64,000 nt of DNA from a virus. The notes under the pieces are model-generated. The model was given only the letters and a program-made list of their open reading frames with translations. It was not told the origin of the DNA and made no database searches. A program made the translations under genes and the position numbers. The stretch covers positions 1 to 64,000 of the IMG/VR virus record IMGVR_UViG_3300021964_006878; one strand, 5' to 3'. Positions 27,632 through 36,367 of the stretch are shown piece after piece (within the stretch, counting starts at the first letter, position 1; the number at the start of each line of letters is the position of its first letter).

Positions 27632-30030
27632 ATACAATCAATAACGCTAGTGATTCCAACAAGACCAGACCTATTGGGAGTTGTGTCTGTATTTCCCAAC
27701 TGCTTGTAGGACAAGATTGGTATTAAGTCAGCACCCCTTCCTGTTCTAGTATTTATTGTAATTGAGGGAATGAAATTATACTCACTATCAATGTTGGGTA
27801 TATTAACATCAATAATTGAACCATTACCCGGAGTAAGAATAGGTGTAACAATATATCCTGGTAAATTTACCTCTCCAGATTCACCTGGTGTTCCTGGTAC
27901 AGTGTCATCAATAATTCTCGGTAAAGGAATTAATATACTATCACCACTGGTGTATCCAATACCTGGTGAGACAATGTAAATCCCAGTAATAATTCCAACA
28001 GGGTTAGATGAAATTGGTCCATCATTACTCACATAATTATTACCACAGTTTAGGACAACAATATCACTAATCTTACCATCATCAACGATAACTTTAAGTC
28101 TTGCACCAGAACCATAGTTACTATTATCAATCACAGATGCTGCAGTATCAGAATCATATCCAGAACCTGGATTCGTAACCTGAACTGCAATGATGCAATT
28201 AGAACCACCTACAATAGGCACTGCAGTAGCGCCAGACCCTCCACCTGATATTTGAATTTCTGGTGGTATACCTTTTTCAAACTTGTATCCCATAGGCATA
28301 GGAATCAAATCTCTTTGGCGTGTTGGATTATTAATTTTTTCAGTACAAGCATCAAATATAGTATTAGTTCCAAACAATGATGTAGTAGAAATTGCACTTT
28401 CAATAGAACCTAGTCCTTTATCAAGTGCTCCAGATGCATTACCTCCAGTAAGACTATCAGTTACTTTTAATATACTTCCCAATTTCATTCCACTGTAGTC
28501 AGTGTCTTGGAATTGATCAGAACCAAAGAAATTACCAATATCAGATTCTGCTTCGCTACGAATTCTTGAAAGGTCAGAGGATACTCCCTTGAGAATATTG
28601 ATATTACTAACTTGTTTTTCCCAATCGTCTGCTGCTGTAGAAATAGAACCACTTAATGTAGATACCCATTTAGATGGAGTAGTACATTTTCTACCATCAC
28701 AACCAATGAAACTCAGGATTTGAGACGCAAGGTTAGATGCCTTTCCAATAAAATCTGAGATTACTCCAATACCACCAGTCAACCAATCAAGTCCATCTAA
28801 AACTGGTCCCAATAAATCTTCAAGTGATTCAAATAATTTAGCAAAGATACCTGAAACAAATTGCTCTGCCGCACAAAAAGGACCATTAACAATATTTTCA
28901 ATTAGAGTTCTAAACATATTTCCCAAGAACCCAGTCAAATCTTCTATAACTTTTTCAAATATACAGAAGATAGTATCAAGAATTCCCTGAAGTGCTTTTC
29001 TTGATACTTCATCAGAAATAAAGTCTAATGGATTAACAAGATTTAGTTTACCTAAGAACTGAGAGAAGATAAGATTTAACTTTCCAATAATTCCATTTCT
29101 GATATTATTAATTATTCCTTTTACAATTCCCTTTACCTGCCTTACAATTCTCTTTATTTCTGCATCCATATCAATGATTGCATTCGTAATCGGATCAACA
29201 AACTTGTTTATAGAATTTTCTAAACTATTTGTGAATGCGATAAAGTCAGTAAGTATCTGAGTTATTCTTCCGATTGCATCATTACCACAGTTACTTGGAT
29301 TTACTTGTACCTTAGTTGCTCTTTTTTCTATATTTTTTGCAGCATTACTACCAGTTCCACCTGATTGAATAACACCCTGTTCAACTGTTGATATTAGTCT
29401 TTTAGAAACAATGTCTGCTTGTATCTGATCAAATGTAAGATCAGCATCTGCTGCAGCAGCAGATGCTGCTCCAATAGCAACTGCATCGGGGACAAAAGGA
29501 ATTACATCTAATTGTATGCTACCCTTTATTGCAGGAGATTTTGGTGTTTGTATAGGATTTGTATTACGAGATTTCCCTTTAGTTGACCTTTCATTATTAC
29601 CCCCAGTGAAATTTTTAAAAGATGAAGTGCCACTTGATAATAGTTCTTCTTTAGGAAGAGAATTTGGTATTGAATTGTGTCTGTTTAAGAGACCAATGAT
29701 AACTGGTTGTTGTGCTTCTTCCCCATCGAGAAAAAACCCCATGCATGTTTCTCCACCAACCAAACACAAAGAGTCTCCCATACCACCCTGACCACCGCCA
29801 GTGACAGCATCCATCATTACTTCTGCCCAAGGCAAATCCTTCTCTGGTAATTCATTAGTGAATGGGTGATACCCAATTATTCTCACCTTACATCGTTGCC
29901 CCAAACTATCCGATTGAGACATAACGACATTTTCTTTTTTCCATACAGAAGAATCGGCAACTCTACCAATCCACCATACAAAACCATCTCTACCGAGAAA
30001 ATTAGATTTTAGTAATGACTCGTCTATCAT
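27628..30030 (-). CDS. 5: Baseplate central hub protein gp5 (800 aa)
   Basis: Residues ~15-125 match the OB-fold of T4 gp5 in order: WWIGRVADSSVWK, CKVRIIGYHP, LPEKDLPWAEVMMDAVTGGG, then MGFFDGEEAQQPVIIG-like (here MGFFLDGEEAQQPVIIGLL). There is no lysozyme domain as in T4 gp5. The middle, ~190-480, is helical with many Ile/Phe (VKGIIN, EKVIEDLTGFLG). The C-terminal ~580-800 is Gly/Pro/Ile-rich. The family forms the trimeric hub below the tail tube. Cell-wall cleavage is likely done by the two peptidase/lysozyme genes further upstream. It overlaps cp12 by 1 bp. Confidence 0.85.
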   Translation of the reverse strand: MIDESLLKSNFLGRDGFVWWIGRVADSSVWKKENVVMSQSDSLGQRCKVRIIGYHPFTNELPEKDLPWAEVMMDAVTGGGQGGMGDSLCLVGGETCMGFFLDGEEAQQPVIIGLLNRHNSIPNSLPKEELLSSGTSSFKNFTGGNNERSTKGKSRNTNPIQTPKSPAIKGSIQLDVIPFVPDAVAIGAASAAAADADLTFDQIQADIVSKRLISTVEQGVIQSGGTGSNAAKNIEKRATKVQVNPSNCGNDAIGRITQILTDFIAFTNSLENSINKFVDPITNAIIDMDAEIKRIVRQVKGIVKGIINNIRNGIIGKLNLIFSQFLGKLNLVNPLDFISDEVSRKALQGILDTIFCIFEKVIEDLTGFLGNMFRTLIENIVNGPFCAAEQFVSGIFAKLFESLEDLLGPVLDGLDWLTGGIGVISDFIGKASNLASQILSFIGCDGRKCTTPSKWVSTLSGSISTAADDWEKQVSNINILKGVSSDLSRIRSEAESDIGNFFGSDQFQDTDYSGMKLGSILKVTDSLTGGNASGALDKGLGSIESAISTTSLFGTNTIFDACTEKINNPTRQRDLIPMPMGYKFEKGIPPEIQISGGGSGATAVPIVGGSNCIIAVQVTNPGSGYDSDTAASVIDNSNYGSGARLKVIVDDGKISDIVVLNCGNNYVSNDGPISSNPVGIITGIYIVSPGIGYTSGDSILIPLPRIIDDTVPGTPGESGEVNLPGYIVTPILTPGNGSIIDVNIPNIDSEYNFIPSITINTRTGRGADLIPILSYKQLGNTDTTPNRSGLVGITSVIDCI

Positions 30031-30257
30031 TAGTCTTCATACACCAGACATTCTGGTTCTGATGGGTTAGCATCACAGTATAATTCTAGTGGCGTAGGAT
30101 CATGATGATCACCTGCTTCAATCTCTGACTTATGATGTTCTACATACTCTTCCAATTCATGCAGTTCGCTCTCAATGTGACGACGTTGTTGTGGGGATAT
30201 AGTTGAGTTGTCTAGAATTTCTTTATCAACTTTAATATGCTTTTCGATGCTTTCCAT
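30030..30257 (-). CDS. cp12: CP12-like Calvin-cycle inhibitor (75 aa)
   Basis: The C-terminus PLELYCDANPSEPECLVYED (56-75) is the CP12 signature. Two Cys (C61, C70) are separated by eight residues including Pro, followed by a (R/L)VYED end. In CP12 this loop inserts into GAPDH and the Cys pair is redox-regulated; the complex with PRK shuts the Calvin cycle down. The N-terminal Cys pair of many cellular CP12s is absent, and the usual AWDxVEEL core is replaced by a charged helix (ELHELEEYVEHH). The gene lies between two baseplate hub genes with no spacing, so it would be made with late structural proteins. This matches a role with talC in diverting carbon to the pentose phosphate pathway. Confidence 0.85.
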   Translation of the reverse strand: MESIEKHIKVDKEILDNSTISPQQRRHIESELHELEEYVEHHKSEIEAGDHHDPTPLELYCDANPSEPECLVYED

Positions 30258-31562
30258 TTAGTTTACTCCGTATGAATCTCTCATTAGTTTAATACTTGTT
30301 GTGTTCTGAGTAGAGGAAAAATGATGTCGTAGTTCTCTAATCAAATATAATCCGCTGGATTCTGGATCAATTTCTTTTGATCTTCCTGCAGACATTTCTG
30401 GGAACTCACAGTATATGATATCCCCTACCTTTAATTTAACATTAAGTGGTATAAGAATATTTAGTGCCTGTGAGAATAATAGATTATATCTAGCAGAAGA
30501 CTTAGCAAAATCTGCTGGTGTCCTTCCTGAAGTTTCAGTTCCTCCATTCTTTGACATTATACCATTGTCTGTGGTCCTGACAAGTATTCTGCTAGAATAT
30601 TGAGATATATCATCAGGCACTGACAATTTGTCTTGTTTGGTTAGTTTCTTATTTTTAATTTCATTTTTCATATCATAATTATAAACACTTACTTCATTGG
30701 TTGAAATATCAAACAGATATGTAAAATTATTATAGGTTCCTGTTCTTAATGCCTTTCTCATATCAATATTTTTTTCATGAACAAATTCTATGATATCAAA
30801 ATTATTTCTGATATCATTTGCCTTAATAATTTTACCACCATAAGAATACTTAAATATATCTTTCTCGTCTGCACTCCCAGATTCTTTTAAGTCAGATGTC
30901 AAACTATCAATACTTTTAAAATTAAACCCTTCACTATTTTCAAAAAAGAAAAATCCAGAAGTTCCTTTTGCCTTTTCTCTTACAGAACCTGATGGGTCAG
31001 GATCGGATTCTCCTGCATTAATTGATAATGATTTTGGACCCAACCACTGCAAAACATTAAATGGTTTTCGCATCGAACCAATAAAAGAATATGCATTCGC
31101 AGATTCCTCTATATTATTATCTAAAAATTTTGAAGTATTTAAATCATTTTGAAGAATGTTTTTCACTGAGTCACTTATCTTTCCTTCATATCTTTTATAT
31201 GACCTAGAAACTTCATTATTAAAATACTCTTGAGTTGTGAGATGTAGAGTAAAGTTCTCTGCCATTCTAGTCCCATCAAGACCACTTACTTTATAAACAC
31301 GAAGATGATTATCTTCATCATTTATTGTAAAGTCACCAGATGCTGTCTCAATATCAATTTCTACTTTCTCTCCACCACGAATTGGTAGATTACTTACAAT
31401 ACTATATGAATTAGTCACTTGAACAGTCATAGTTACTGAGGGACTTAATATATCCTCAAAATAATCTATAGATAAAATTGAGTTTGTGATATCAATTTTA
31501 TTTCCATCCATAGAAGTAATGAAAAATTGTTTTGGTTTATATCCTCTATATGCTTCTGACAT
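30258..31562 (-). CDS. Baseplate hub protein, gp27/gpD-like (434 aa)
   Basis: The protein starts MSEAYRGYKPKQFFITSMDG and shows the features of hub proteins: early IDYFEDILSPSVTMTVQVTN, then RGGEKVEIDIET and LRVYKVSGLDG. Near the C-terminus are LKVGDIIYCEFPEMS and LYLIRELRHHF followed by SIKLMRD. The last segment, a barrel strand pattern before RDSYG, is typical of late-control gpD/gp27 families. It lies next to gp5 (separated by cp12), as expected for the hub partner. It overlaps the next gene by 1 bp. Confidence 0.7.
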   Translation of the reverse strand: MSEAYRGYKPKQFFITSMDGNKIDITNSILSIDYFEDILSPSVTMTVQVTNSYSIVSNLPIRGGEKVEIDIETASGDFTINDEDNHLRVYKVSGLDGTRMAENFTLHLTTQEYFNNEVSRSYKRYEGKISDSVKNILQNDLNTSKFLDNNIEESANAYSFIGSMRKPFNVLQWLGPKSLSINAGESDPDPSGSVREKAKGTSGFFFFENSEGFNFKSIDSLTSDLKESGSADEKDIFKYSYGGKIIKANDIRNNFDIIEFVHEKNIDMRKALRTGTYNNFTYLFDISTNEVSVYNYDMKNEIKNKKLTKQDKLSVPDDISQYSSRILVRTTDNGIMSKNGGTETSGRTPADFAKSSARYNLLFSQALNILIPLNVKLKVGDIIYCEFPEMSAGRSKEIDPESSGLYLIRELRHHFSSTQNTTSIKLMRDSYGVN

Positions 31563-33748
31563 TATGCTCCATCTAGTTTAGTTAACATAAGTGTTTCTAT
31601 CATACTATCTAGTGAAACGCCAGCAACTATTACGCTATTGTTTCCATTACTACCACCGCTACTTCCAATAGGAATTGGAATTACATCACCACCTTGTTGC
31701 TGCTGAGGTGGTGCTACCTCTCTGATAACAACGATATTATCAGAATTTGCTGCTTCTGCCTCAGGAGTAAGCATTGAAACGTTCATATCCTTTGGAGTGG
31801 TAGATGCTACTGGTGGTGCTTCACTGCTTGCAGTGCCTAACAATTCAGCACCATCGGCAGTAACAGAATTTATAATTTCTGTTGACCCTTTTGCTAAGAC
31901 AGATTTTTTAGAATCGGGAGTTCCTAGAAGAACATTGAAGATGCTCATCAATCCATCTAATCTTTTAGCATATGATTCAAGCATTGCGACCTGAGGGTCA
32001 ACTCTTTGTTCTGTATTTTGGGAACGAGCAGGTAAATTACTTGGATTTAATTGAGCTACCCGATTATTTTGTGATGTTTTATCAGGGTCGAGTCTACCAA
32101 TAACCAGAGCAGAGACATATGGTTCTGGGTCTATATCAGACCCACCTCCGCCTCCAGCAGGTCTCACCTCAAAATGTAAGTGTTGACCGCCACCACCAAA
32201 ACTTCTACCAGTATTTCCAATCTCACCAATGATTTCTCCATTATATGGTTGTCCTGGTTTTAAATTTGATTTTCTTGCCAAGTGGGCAAAGATGAAATCT
32301 AGATTACCAATTTGAATAATAACTGTATTACCATAACCACTTAGATACTGAACTAAACTTACTCTTCCACTTCTTCTATATGCAACATAGTATCCAGTCT
32401 GACTACCAGTGCCGATGTCTACACCGCCATGACCACTACTTCTACCTCTGGTTCTAACTGGACCAGTAGCAACACCATAAGTCTCCTTTATTGCTTTCTG
32501 AGATATCACATCCGTGAGTGGACCATTTCTAGAACCAGTCATCGAAACATTTCCAAAATCAGTAGATGGACCTGTGTTATTCATTGGAGTCAATTGACCA
32601 GTATCAGTCGTTCCCATTAATTCTTCTTCAGACCTTTCATCTGCGGCTGCAGGAATATTTGGTGATTGTCCCTTATTGAAAATCTTATCATATAACCACC
32701 CACCAAGCATATCACCAACATATCCTCCACCAATAAAACCAATAGCAGTTCCAATTCCAGGAACTATACTAAGCATTGCACCAAGTATCCCAGCACCAAG
32801 AGCAGAACCGATTGCTTTGAATGCTGCTTTACCTGGATGCACTTTAAATATAAAAACATCCATAGCAAAACCTATTAAAGATCCAATAAATGGAATTCTT
32901 TTAACAAATTTTCCCAGCGTCTTTGCTAGTGCAGTACGACCAGCTTTAGATTTAAATATCCTTTCAACTAATCCCTGTATGGGATTCTTACCACCAAGAC
33001 CTCTAGTGATTGCTGGTCTAGATCTAAATGGATTTTGTGGTCGTTGTATCCCAAACCTTTGTGTTGATGCACCCCTTCCATATCTTTGTTGATATCTACT
33101 CTGTGCTGCGTCTGGTCCACCCCTTCCTCGCGAGGGTCTTTCCCTTCTTCGCAATGGGTTCCTTAGTCCACCCCTATTTACATTTCCACCACCACTTTGG
33201 GTAATTGCAGTTCCTCTATTGAGACCCAAAGATTTTCTAAGACCTGGTGTGCTTCTGCTACTAGTTACACCGCGACGACCAGTAGTAGAACGACTAGTAC
33301 CCTTTACTGCTGACTTGAATCCTGCTTTACCTAAAAACTTTTTTATTCCAAATCCACCGAGACCAAGACCTAATGCTCCACCAAGTCCTGATGCTCCAGC
33401 AGCAACACCACCAGCAAGAGCAGTAACACCACCAGTAGCAATCGTAGCAAGACCACCAAATGCAGCACCACCTATGCCCAAAGCAGACGCTGCTAGGGGT
33501 AATGCCGCAAGAACTCCTAGCAGTCCAATTTTGGAAGGTTTGGCTAAGTTTACATCCTTTTCTAATTTTTTAAATTCTTCTTCTTTAGGAAGGTCAGACT
33601 TTTCTTTAGAAACAAACTCTAACCACTTTCTAAATTTTTCAAGTTCACCTTTACGGTCAAGATCAACTGCAGCAATACGCCTAGTTGCTGCTACAGGTCT
33701 ATACTTTTTTTCTTTTGGATTTTGTTGAAACAGAGAAAGTGTTTTCAT
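31562..33748 (-). CDS. Tail protein with M23 peptidase domain (728 aa)
   Basis: Residues 1-70 are charged helix. Residues ~74-135 are Ala/Gly-rich hydrophobic, and ~150-250 are Arg-rich. A second hydrophobic block lies at ~285-350. Residues ~425-530 are an M23/LytM fold with H440 and D444 in GHGGVDIG, H489 in FAHL, and H523/H525 in QHLHFEV, which are the zinc ligands and catalytic His. It should cut peptidoglycan cross-links during infection. The remaining 200 residues are Ser/Gln-rich and end hydrophobic. Hydrophobic segments plus a lysin domain suggest a tape-measure-like or ejected protein; that part is inference. Confidence 0.75.
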   Translation of the reverse strand: MKTLSLFQQNPKEKKYRPVAATRRIAAVDLDRKGELEKFRKWLEFVSKEKSDLPKEEEFKKLEKDVNLAKPSKIGLLGVLAALPLAASALGIGGAAFGGLATIATGGVTALAGGVAAGASGLGGALGLGLGGFGIKKFLGKAGFKSAVKGTSRSTTGRRGVTSSRSTPGLRKSLGLNRGTAITQSGGGNVNRGGLRNPLRRRERPSRGRGGPDAAQSRYQQRYGRGASTQRFGIQRPQNPFRSRPAITRGLGGKNPIQGLVERIFKSKAGRTALAKTLGKFVKRIPFIGSLIGFAMDVFIFKVHPGKAAFKAIGSALGAGILGAMLSIVPGIGTAIGFIGGGYVGDMLGGWLYDKIFNKGQSPNIPAAADERSEEELMGTTDTGQLTPMNNTGPSTDFGNVSMTGSRNGPLTDVISQKAIKETYGVATGPVRTRGRSSGHGGVDIGTGSQTGYYVAYRRSGRVSLVQYLSGYGNTVIIQIGNLDFIFAHLARKSNLKPGQPYNGEIIGEIGNTGRSFGGGGQHLHFEVRPAGGGGGSDIDPEPYVSALVIGRLDPDKTSQNNRVAQLNPSNLPARSQNTEQRVDPQVAMLESYAKRLDGLMSIFNVLLGTPDSKKSVLAKGSTEIINSVTADGAELLGTASSEAPPVASTTPKDMNVSMLTPEAEAANSDNIVVIREVAPPQQQQGGDVIPIPIGSSGGSNGNNSVIVAGVSLDSMIETLMLTKLDGA

Positions 33749-35415
33749 TATCCTATAACACCATTTGCGATTCTACCAGAAATAGATGACTGAACATTAT
33801 CACTATTGGAAGTAGAATAAAATGCGACTGTAGGACTACCTCCTAATGATCTACCTGCGTCCGGTTGAATAATTCTTTGAGGTCTGCGTGATGCTACTTG
33901 TTGTACTCCTGGAACAGTAATAAAGGATACATTCGGTCCTTTTTTAGGAGGTATTAGTTTCTTTAATCTTTCAAAATGTGCCTCCCATTCTGCTGGTGTT
34001 GCATCAGCATCTGGCATCTCACTTAAAGGAACAGTATATTGCTGTTGTGTAGTAGGTTGTGGTCTATTGAATTTTTGTATCGCTTGTTTTGCTGCTCTAA
34101 TTCTATTCTCATCATGTGCTTCATGTTCTCCAGGTCTTTCATAATATATTCTAACTGCCATAGATGCTTCTTCAACAGTTTTTGCCTTTTTAATTTGACT
34201 CATAGCTCTACTTTCAGAACCTTGCAATTCCGTCATAGAAAATTTTAATTGTGTTTTAATATCTAAAGGATTTAAATTATTACTTGCTGCATAATTATAC
34301 AAATCATCCTTTCTAGATCCTAACCATTGTCCAATACCAGTAGCACCAATTTGATTTACTGCTTTTGGATCATATTTACTTTCTTGATAATAATTCCCAA
34401 CAAATCCTGCTGCTTGTTCTGGAGTGAACCCTTGTGATTTGTAAAAATTAAAAATCTTTTCAGCATTACTACCACCAGTAAAATCTGCTGCACCACTTGC
34501 TCTAGTAGAACTGCTACTACTGCGTTTTAAATTAAATGGATTAGTTACTGCTCGTTGAGGACCAAACATATTCCCCAATCCAAGTAAACTGGATGCCTGA
34601 TTTCCTTTCTCTGTAAGACCAAGCATGGAAAGGAAATTATTAAATATATCCCCCATGAAATCTCCTGTCCCGCCAAGAAAATCTCCAATACCTGAACCAA
34701 TACTACCTACCATACCACCCAGAGTTTTACCTTCTAAAAAGTTAAATCCACCAGCACCAAATGCTTGTTCATATGAAGGCATCTTCTCTGGTTGACCAAT
34801 TTTTGGAAGTGGTATTCCAATCTTATCCGCAATAGTTTGAACTGCATTATTATATGTTTCAATTAAACCAACAAATTTATTATTATAGAGATCCATAACA
34901 AAGGTATAAATCCCTTTAATTTTTTCGTCTATATTTGATAAGAAACCTTTAACATTTTCAAATACATTTTCTGCTTGTCCTACAATAAATTCATATGCTT
35001 TCTTTATCTGGGGACCAAATATTGCTGCGACTCCAACTACAACTGCCGCAACAATTCCAATAATACCTAGTTTACCAATACCTCCCCCACTTGTACCTTT
35101 ACCAAGTCCCTTAATCTGTCCAACAATATTTCCAATCGATGCTCTCAAACTTTTAGCAGCCATGAAACCTTCTACCAGAAGGTTTTTAAGCGAAACAATT
35201 GCTGATCTAATTGCTTTAGTATTTTTCTTACCACTAAAGAAGTTTAGATAGTCGAGACCAGATGCTTTACCAAAACGACTCTTCGATTGAGGATTTGCTT
35301 CAACTAAACTTGGTTTGGAACTAGCAGGCGCAAGCACTCTACGCTTAGATGCAAAAACTGAACTAGCAGTTCCACCTCTAATAAAGTTTTTTGCTCTTAC
35401 TCCCGATGGTCTCAT
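33748..35415 (-). CDS. Tail lysozyme / tape-measure-like protein (555 aa)
   Basis: The N-terminal ~110 residues are basic. One membrane-like helix (~115-135, IGIVAAVVVGVAAIFG) is followed by amphipathic helices. Residues ~315-450 match the phage tail lysozyme family: FNFYKSQGFTPEQAAGFVGN, then YYQESKYDP with a candidate catalytic Glu at ~345, then GATGIGQWLGSR, then VRIYYERPGE. It lies directly downstream of gp26 and its small partner ORF, the place where a tape measure gene sits in most tailed phages. No separate gp29 is seen, so this protein or its neighbour may do that job. Confidence 0.7.
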   Translation of the reverse strand: MRPSGVRAKNFIRGGTASSVFASKRRVLAPASSKPSLVEANPQSKSRFGKASGLDYLNFFSGKKNTKAIRSAIVSLKNLLVEGFMAAKSLRASIGNIVGQIKGLGKGTSGGGIGKLGIIGIVAAVVVGVAAIFGPQIKKAYEFIVGQAENVFENVKGFLSNIDEKIKGIYTFVMDLYNNKFVGLIETYNNAVQTIADKIGIPLPKIGQPEKMPSYEQAFGAGGFNFLEGKTLGGMVGSIGSGIGDFLGGTGDFMGDIFNNFLSMLGLTEKGNQASSLLGLGNMFGPQRAVTNPFNLKRSSSSSTRASGAADFTGGSNAEKIFNFYKSQGFTPEQAAGFVGNYYQESKYDPKAVNQIGATGIGQWLGSRKDDLYNYAASNNLNPLDIKTQLKFSMTELQGSESRAMSQIKKAKTVEEASMAVRIYYERPGEHEAHDENRIRAAKQAIQKFNRPQPTTQQQYTVPLSEMPDADATPAEWEAHFERLKKLIPPKKGPNVSFITVPGVQQVASRRPQRIIQPDAGRSLGGSPTVAFYSTSNSDNVQSSISGRIANGVIG

Positions 35416-35592
35416 TTAGATGCCTTGCTGTTGAATTCGTGTATTCTCTTCTTCAACATATTGATTTAACAATCCAAGATATATATCTCTCTCCCATGGC
35501 ATCATATTTTCAATCTCTGTTAAACTATATTTATGATGCTGCATGAGAGAAAAATTAACCTTATAGTATGACTCAAGATCAATATGTGCCAT
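35416..35592 (-). CDS. Tail assembly chaperone C-terminal ORF (58 aa), probably reached by frameshift
   Basis: The ORF starts 2 bp after the gp26 stop and has no Shine-Dalgarno. It contains KYSLTEIENMMPWERDIYL, resembling the short downstream partners of tail assembly chaperones (a Trp/Met-Pro-x-(W)-E-R pattern after a helix). It is in the -1 frame relative to gp26, and that frame is open from a TTTTTTC heptamer at 35601-35607. A fusion would be about 300 residues. Its stop is directly adjacent to the ATG of the lysozyme gene. T4 gp51 has the neighbouring role, but similarity to it was not established. Confidence 0.65.
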   Translation of the reverse strand: MAHIDLESYYKVNFSLMQHHKYSLTEIENMMPWERDIYLGLLNQYVEEENTRIQQQGI

Positions 35593-35594
35593 GA

Positions 35595-36317
35595 TTAACC
35601 GAAAAAACTTTGTAACCCCTCCAATACAACTTCACTTTCAATCTTTGTATTTGGATTCTTCACCTTAATTGTATGAGTAAGTTTTGGCATAGTTGCAAAA
35701 AACTTTTCAATTTCTTTGAACTGATTAGAATTTAAATCATCCATCCAAGTAAGTAATTCTTTCTTGGTACAATCAGATGTAGACCAACAATCATCTTCAT
35801 TAAAGATCATATCAATACATGAAGAAATAATCTCAAATGATTGAGTCAATGATTCACCTTCTTCATCAAAGTTAAAATTAGTAGAAACAAATTGATCCAA
35901 AGACGGATACTTCATACGAAGTGTTAATGTATCATCTAATTTAATATCAGGTGTATGGTCACTATCCTTAATAACACCAATCTCATCAATATAAACTTTA
36001 ACTGGAACCGTAGTCTCCCCATCATCTGGGCAAGTAATAATTAAATCTACTGCTTCACCTACAGACTTACCTCTGATATTCAAAAACAAATATTCAATAT
36101 CAAATGTAGGAAGAGATTCAACTTTGATTCCTCTAGTTTGAATGCAATCTTTCAGTGTTTTCTTAATTGCATTTGCAATCTGAGTAGAATCTTCGCTTTC
36201 TAATGCAAGAATAAGAACTTTTTCTTCTCTAACTAAGAAAGGACGATACTTAATCTTCTTTCCTGTTGATGGTAATTCCAACTCATATGTCGGGGTAGAA
36301 ATCTTTGGTAAAGGCAT
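35595..36317 (-). CDS. 26: gp26-like baseplate hub assembly protein (240 aa)
   Basis: The protein begins MPLPKISTPTYELELPSTGK, followed by KIKYRPFLVREEKVLILALE. The N-terminal 'LPSTGKKIKYRPFLVREEK' block, then the central FLNIRGKSVGE and TCPDD, is the signature of the T4 gp26 family (T4_baseplate). Length is close to T4 gp26. The protein assists hub formation and is related in position to tail assembly chaperones. The last codons contain the slippery sequence TTTTTTC. A GATAAATA late promoter lies 27 bp upstream. Confidence 0.8.
   Translation of the reverse strand: MPLPKISTPTYELELPSTGKKIKYRPFLVREEKVLILALESEDSTQIANAIKKTLKDCIQTRGIKVESLPTFDIEYLFLNIRGKSVGEAVDLIITCPDDGETTVPVKVYIDEIGVIKDSDHTPDIKLDDTLTLRMKYPSLDQFVSTNFNFDEEGESLTQSFEIISSCIDMIFNEDDCWSTSDCTKKELLTWMDDLNSNQFKEIEKFFATMPKLTHTIKVKNPNTKIESEVVLEGLQSFFG
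35601..35607 (-). other. -1 slippery heptamer T TTT TTC in gp26
   Basis: In the gp26 frame the codons are AGT TTT TTC GGT TAA. The heptamer T-TTT-TTC fits X-XXY-YYZ. A -1 slip reads TTT TTT CGG TTA ATC ATG, entering the 58-residue ORF with no stop between. Both tRNA-Phe contacts re-pair after the shift except the wobble base. Confidence 0.6.
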
Positions 36318-36344
36318 AATATCCTATAGATGTTTCAGTAAAAT

Positions 36345-36352
36345 TATTTATC
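36345..36352 (-). promoter_or_regulatory. Late promoter (GATAAATA)
   Basis: GATAAATA on the minus strand lies in the 50-bp gap between the gp54-like stop at 36368 and the gp26 start. It is the same variant as at 23300. It probably starts the hub operon running to 24.5 kb. Confidence 0.6.
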
Positions 36353-36367
36353 AGGTATACTCAACAG

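Noticed and set aside
33219-33728. A 169-codon open frame on the plus strand, opposite the M23 protein
   Set aside because: It is Pro/Ala-rich antisense of an Ala/Gly-rich coding region, has no ribosome-binding site or late promoter, and the minus frame has clear domains.
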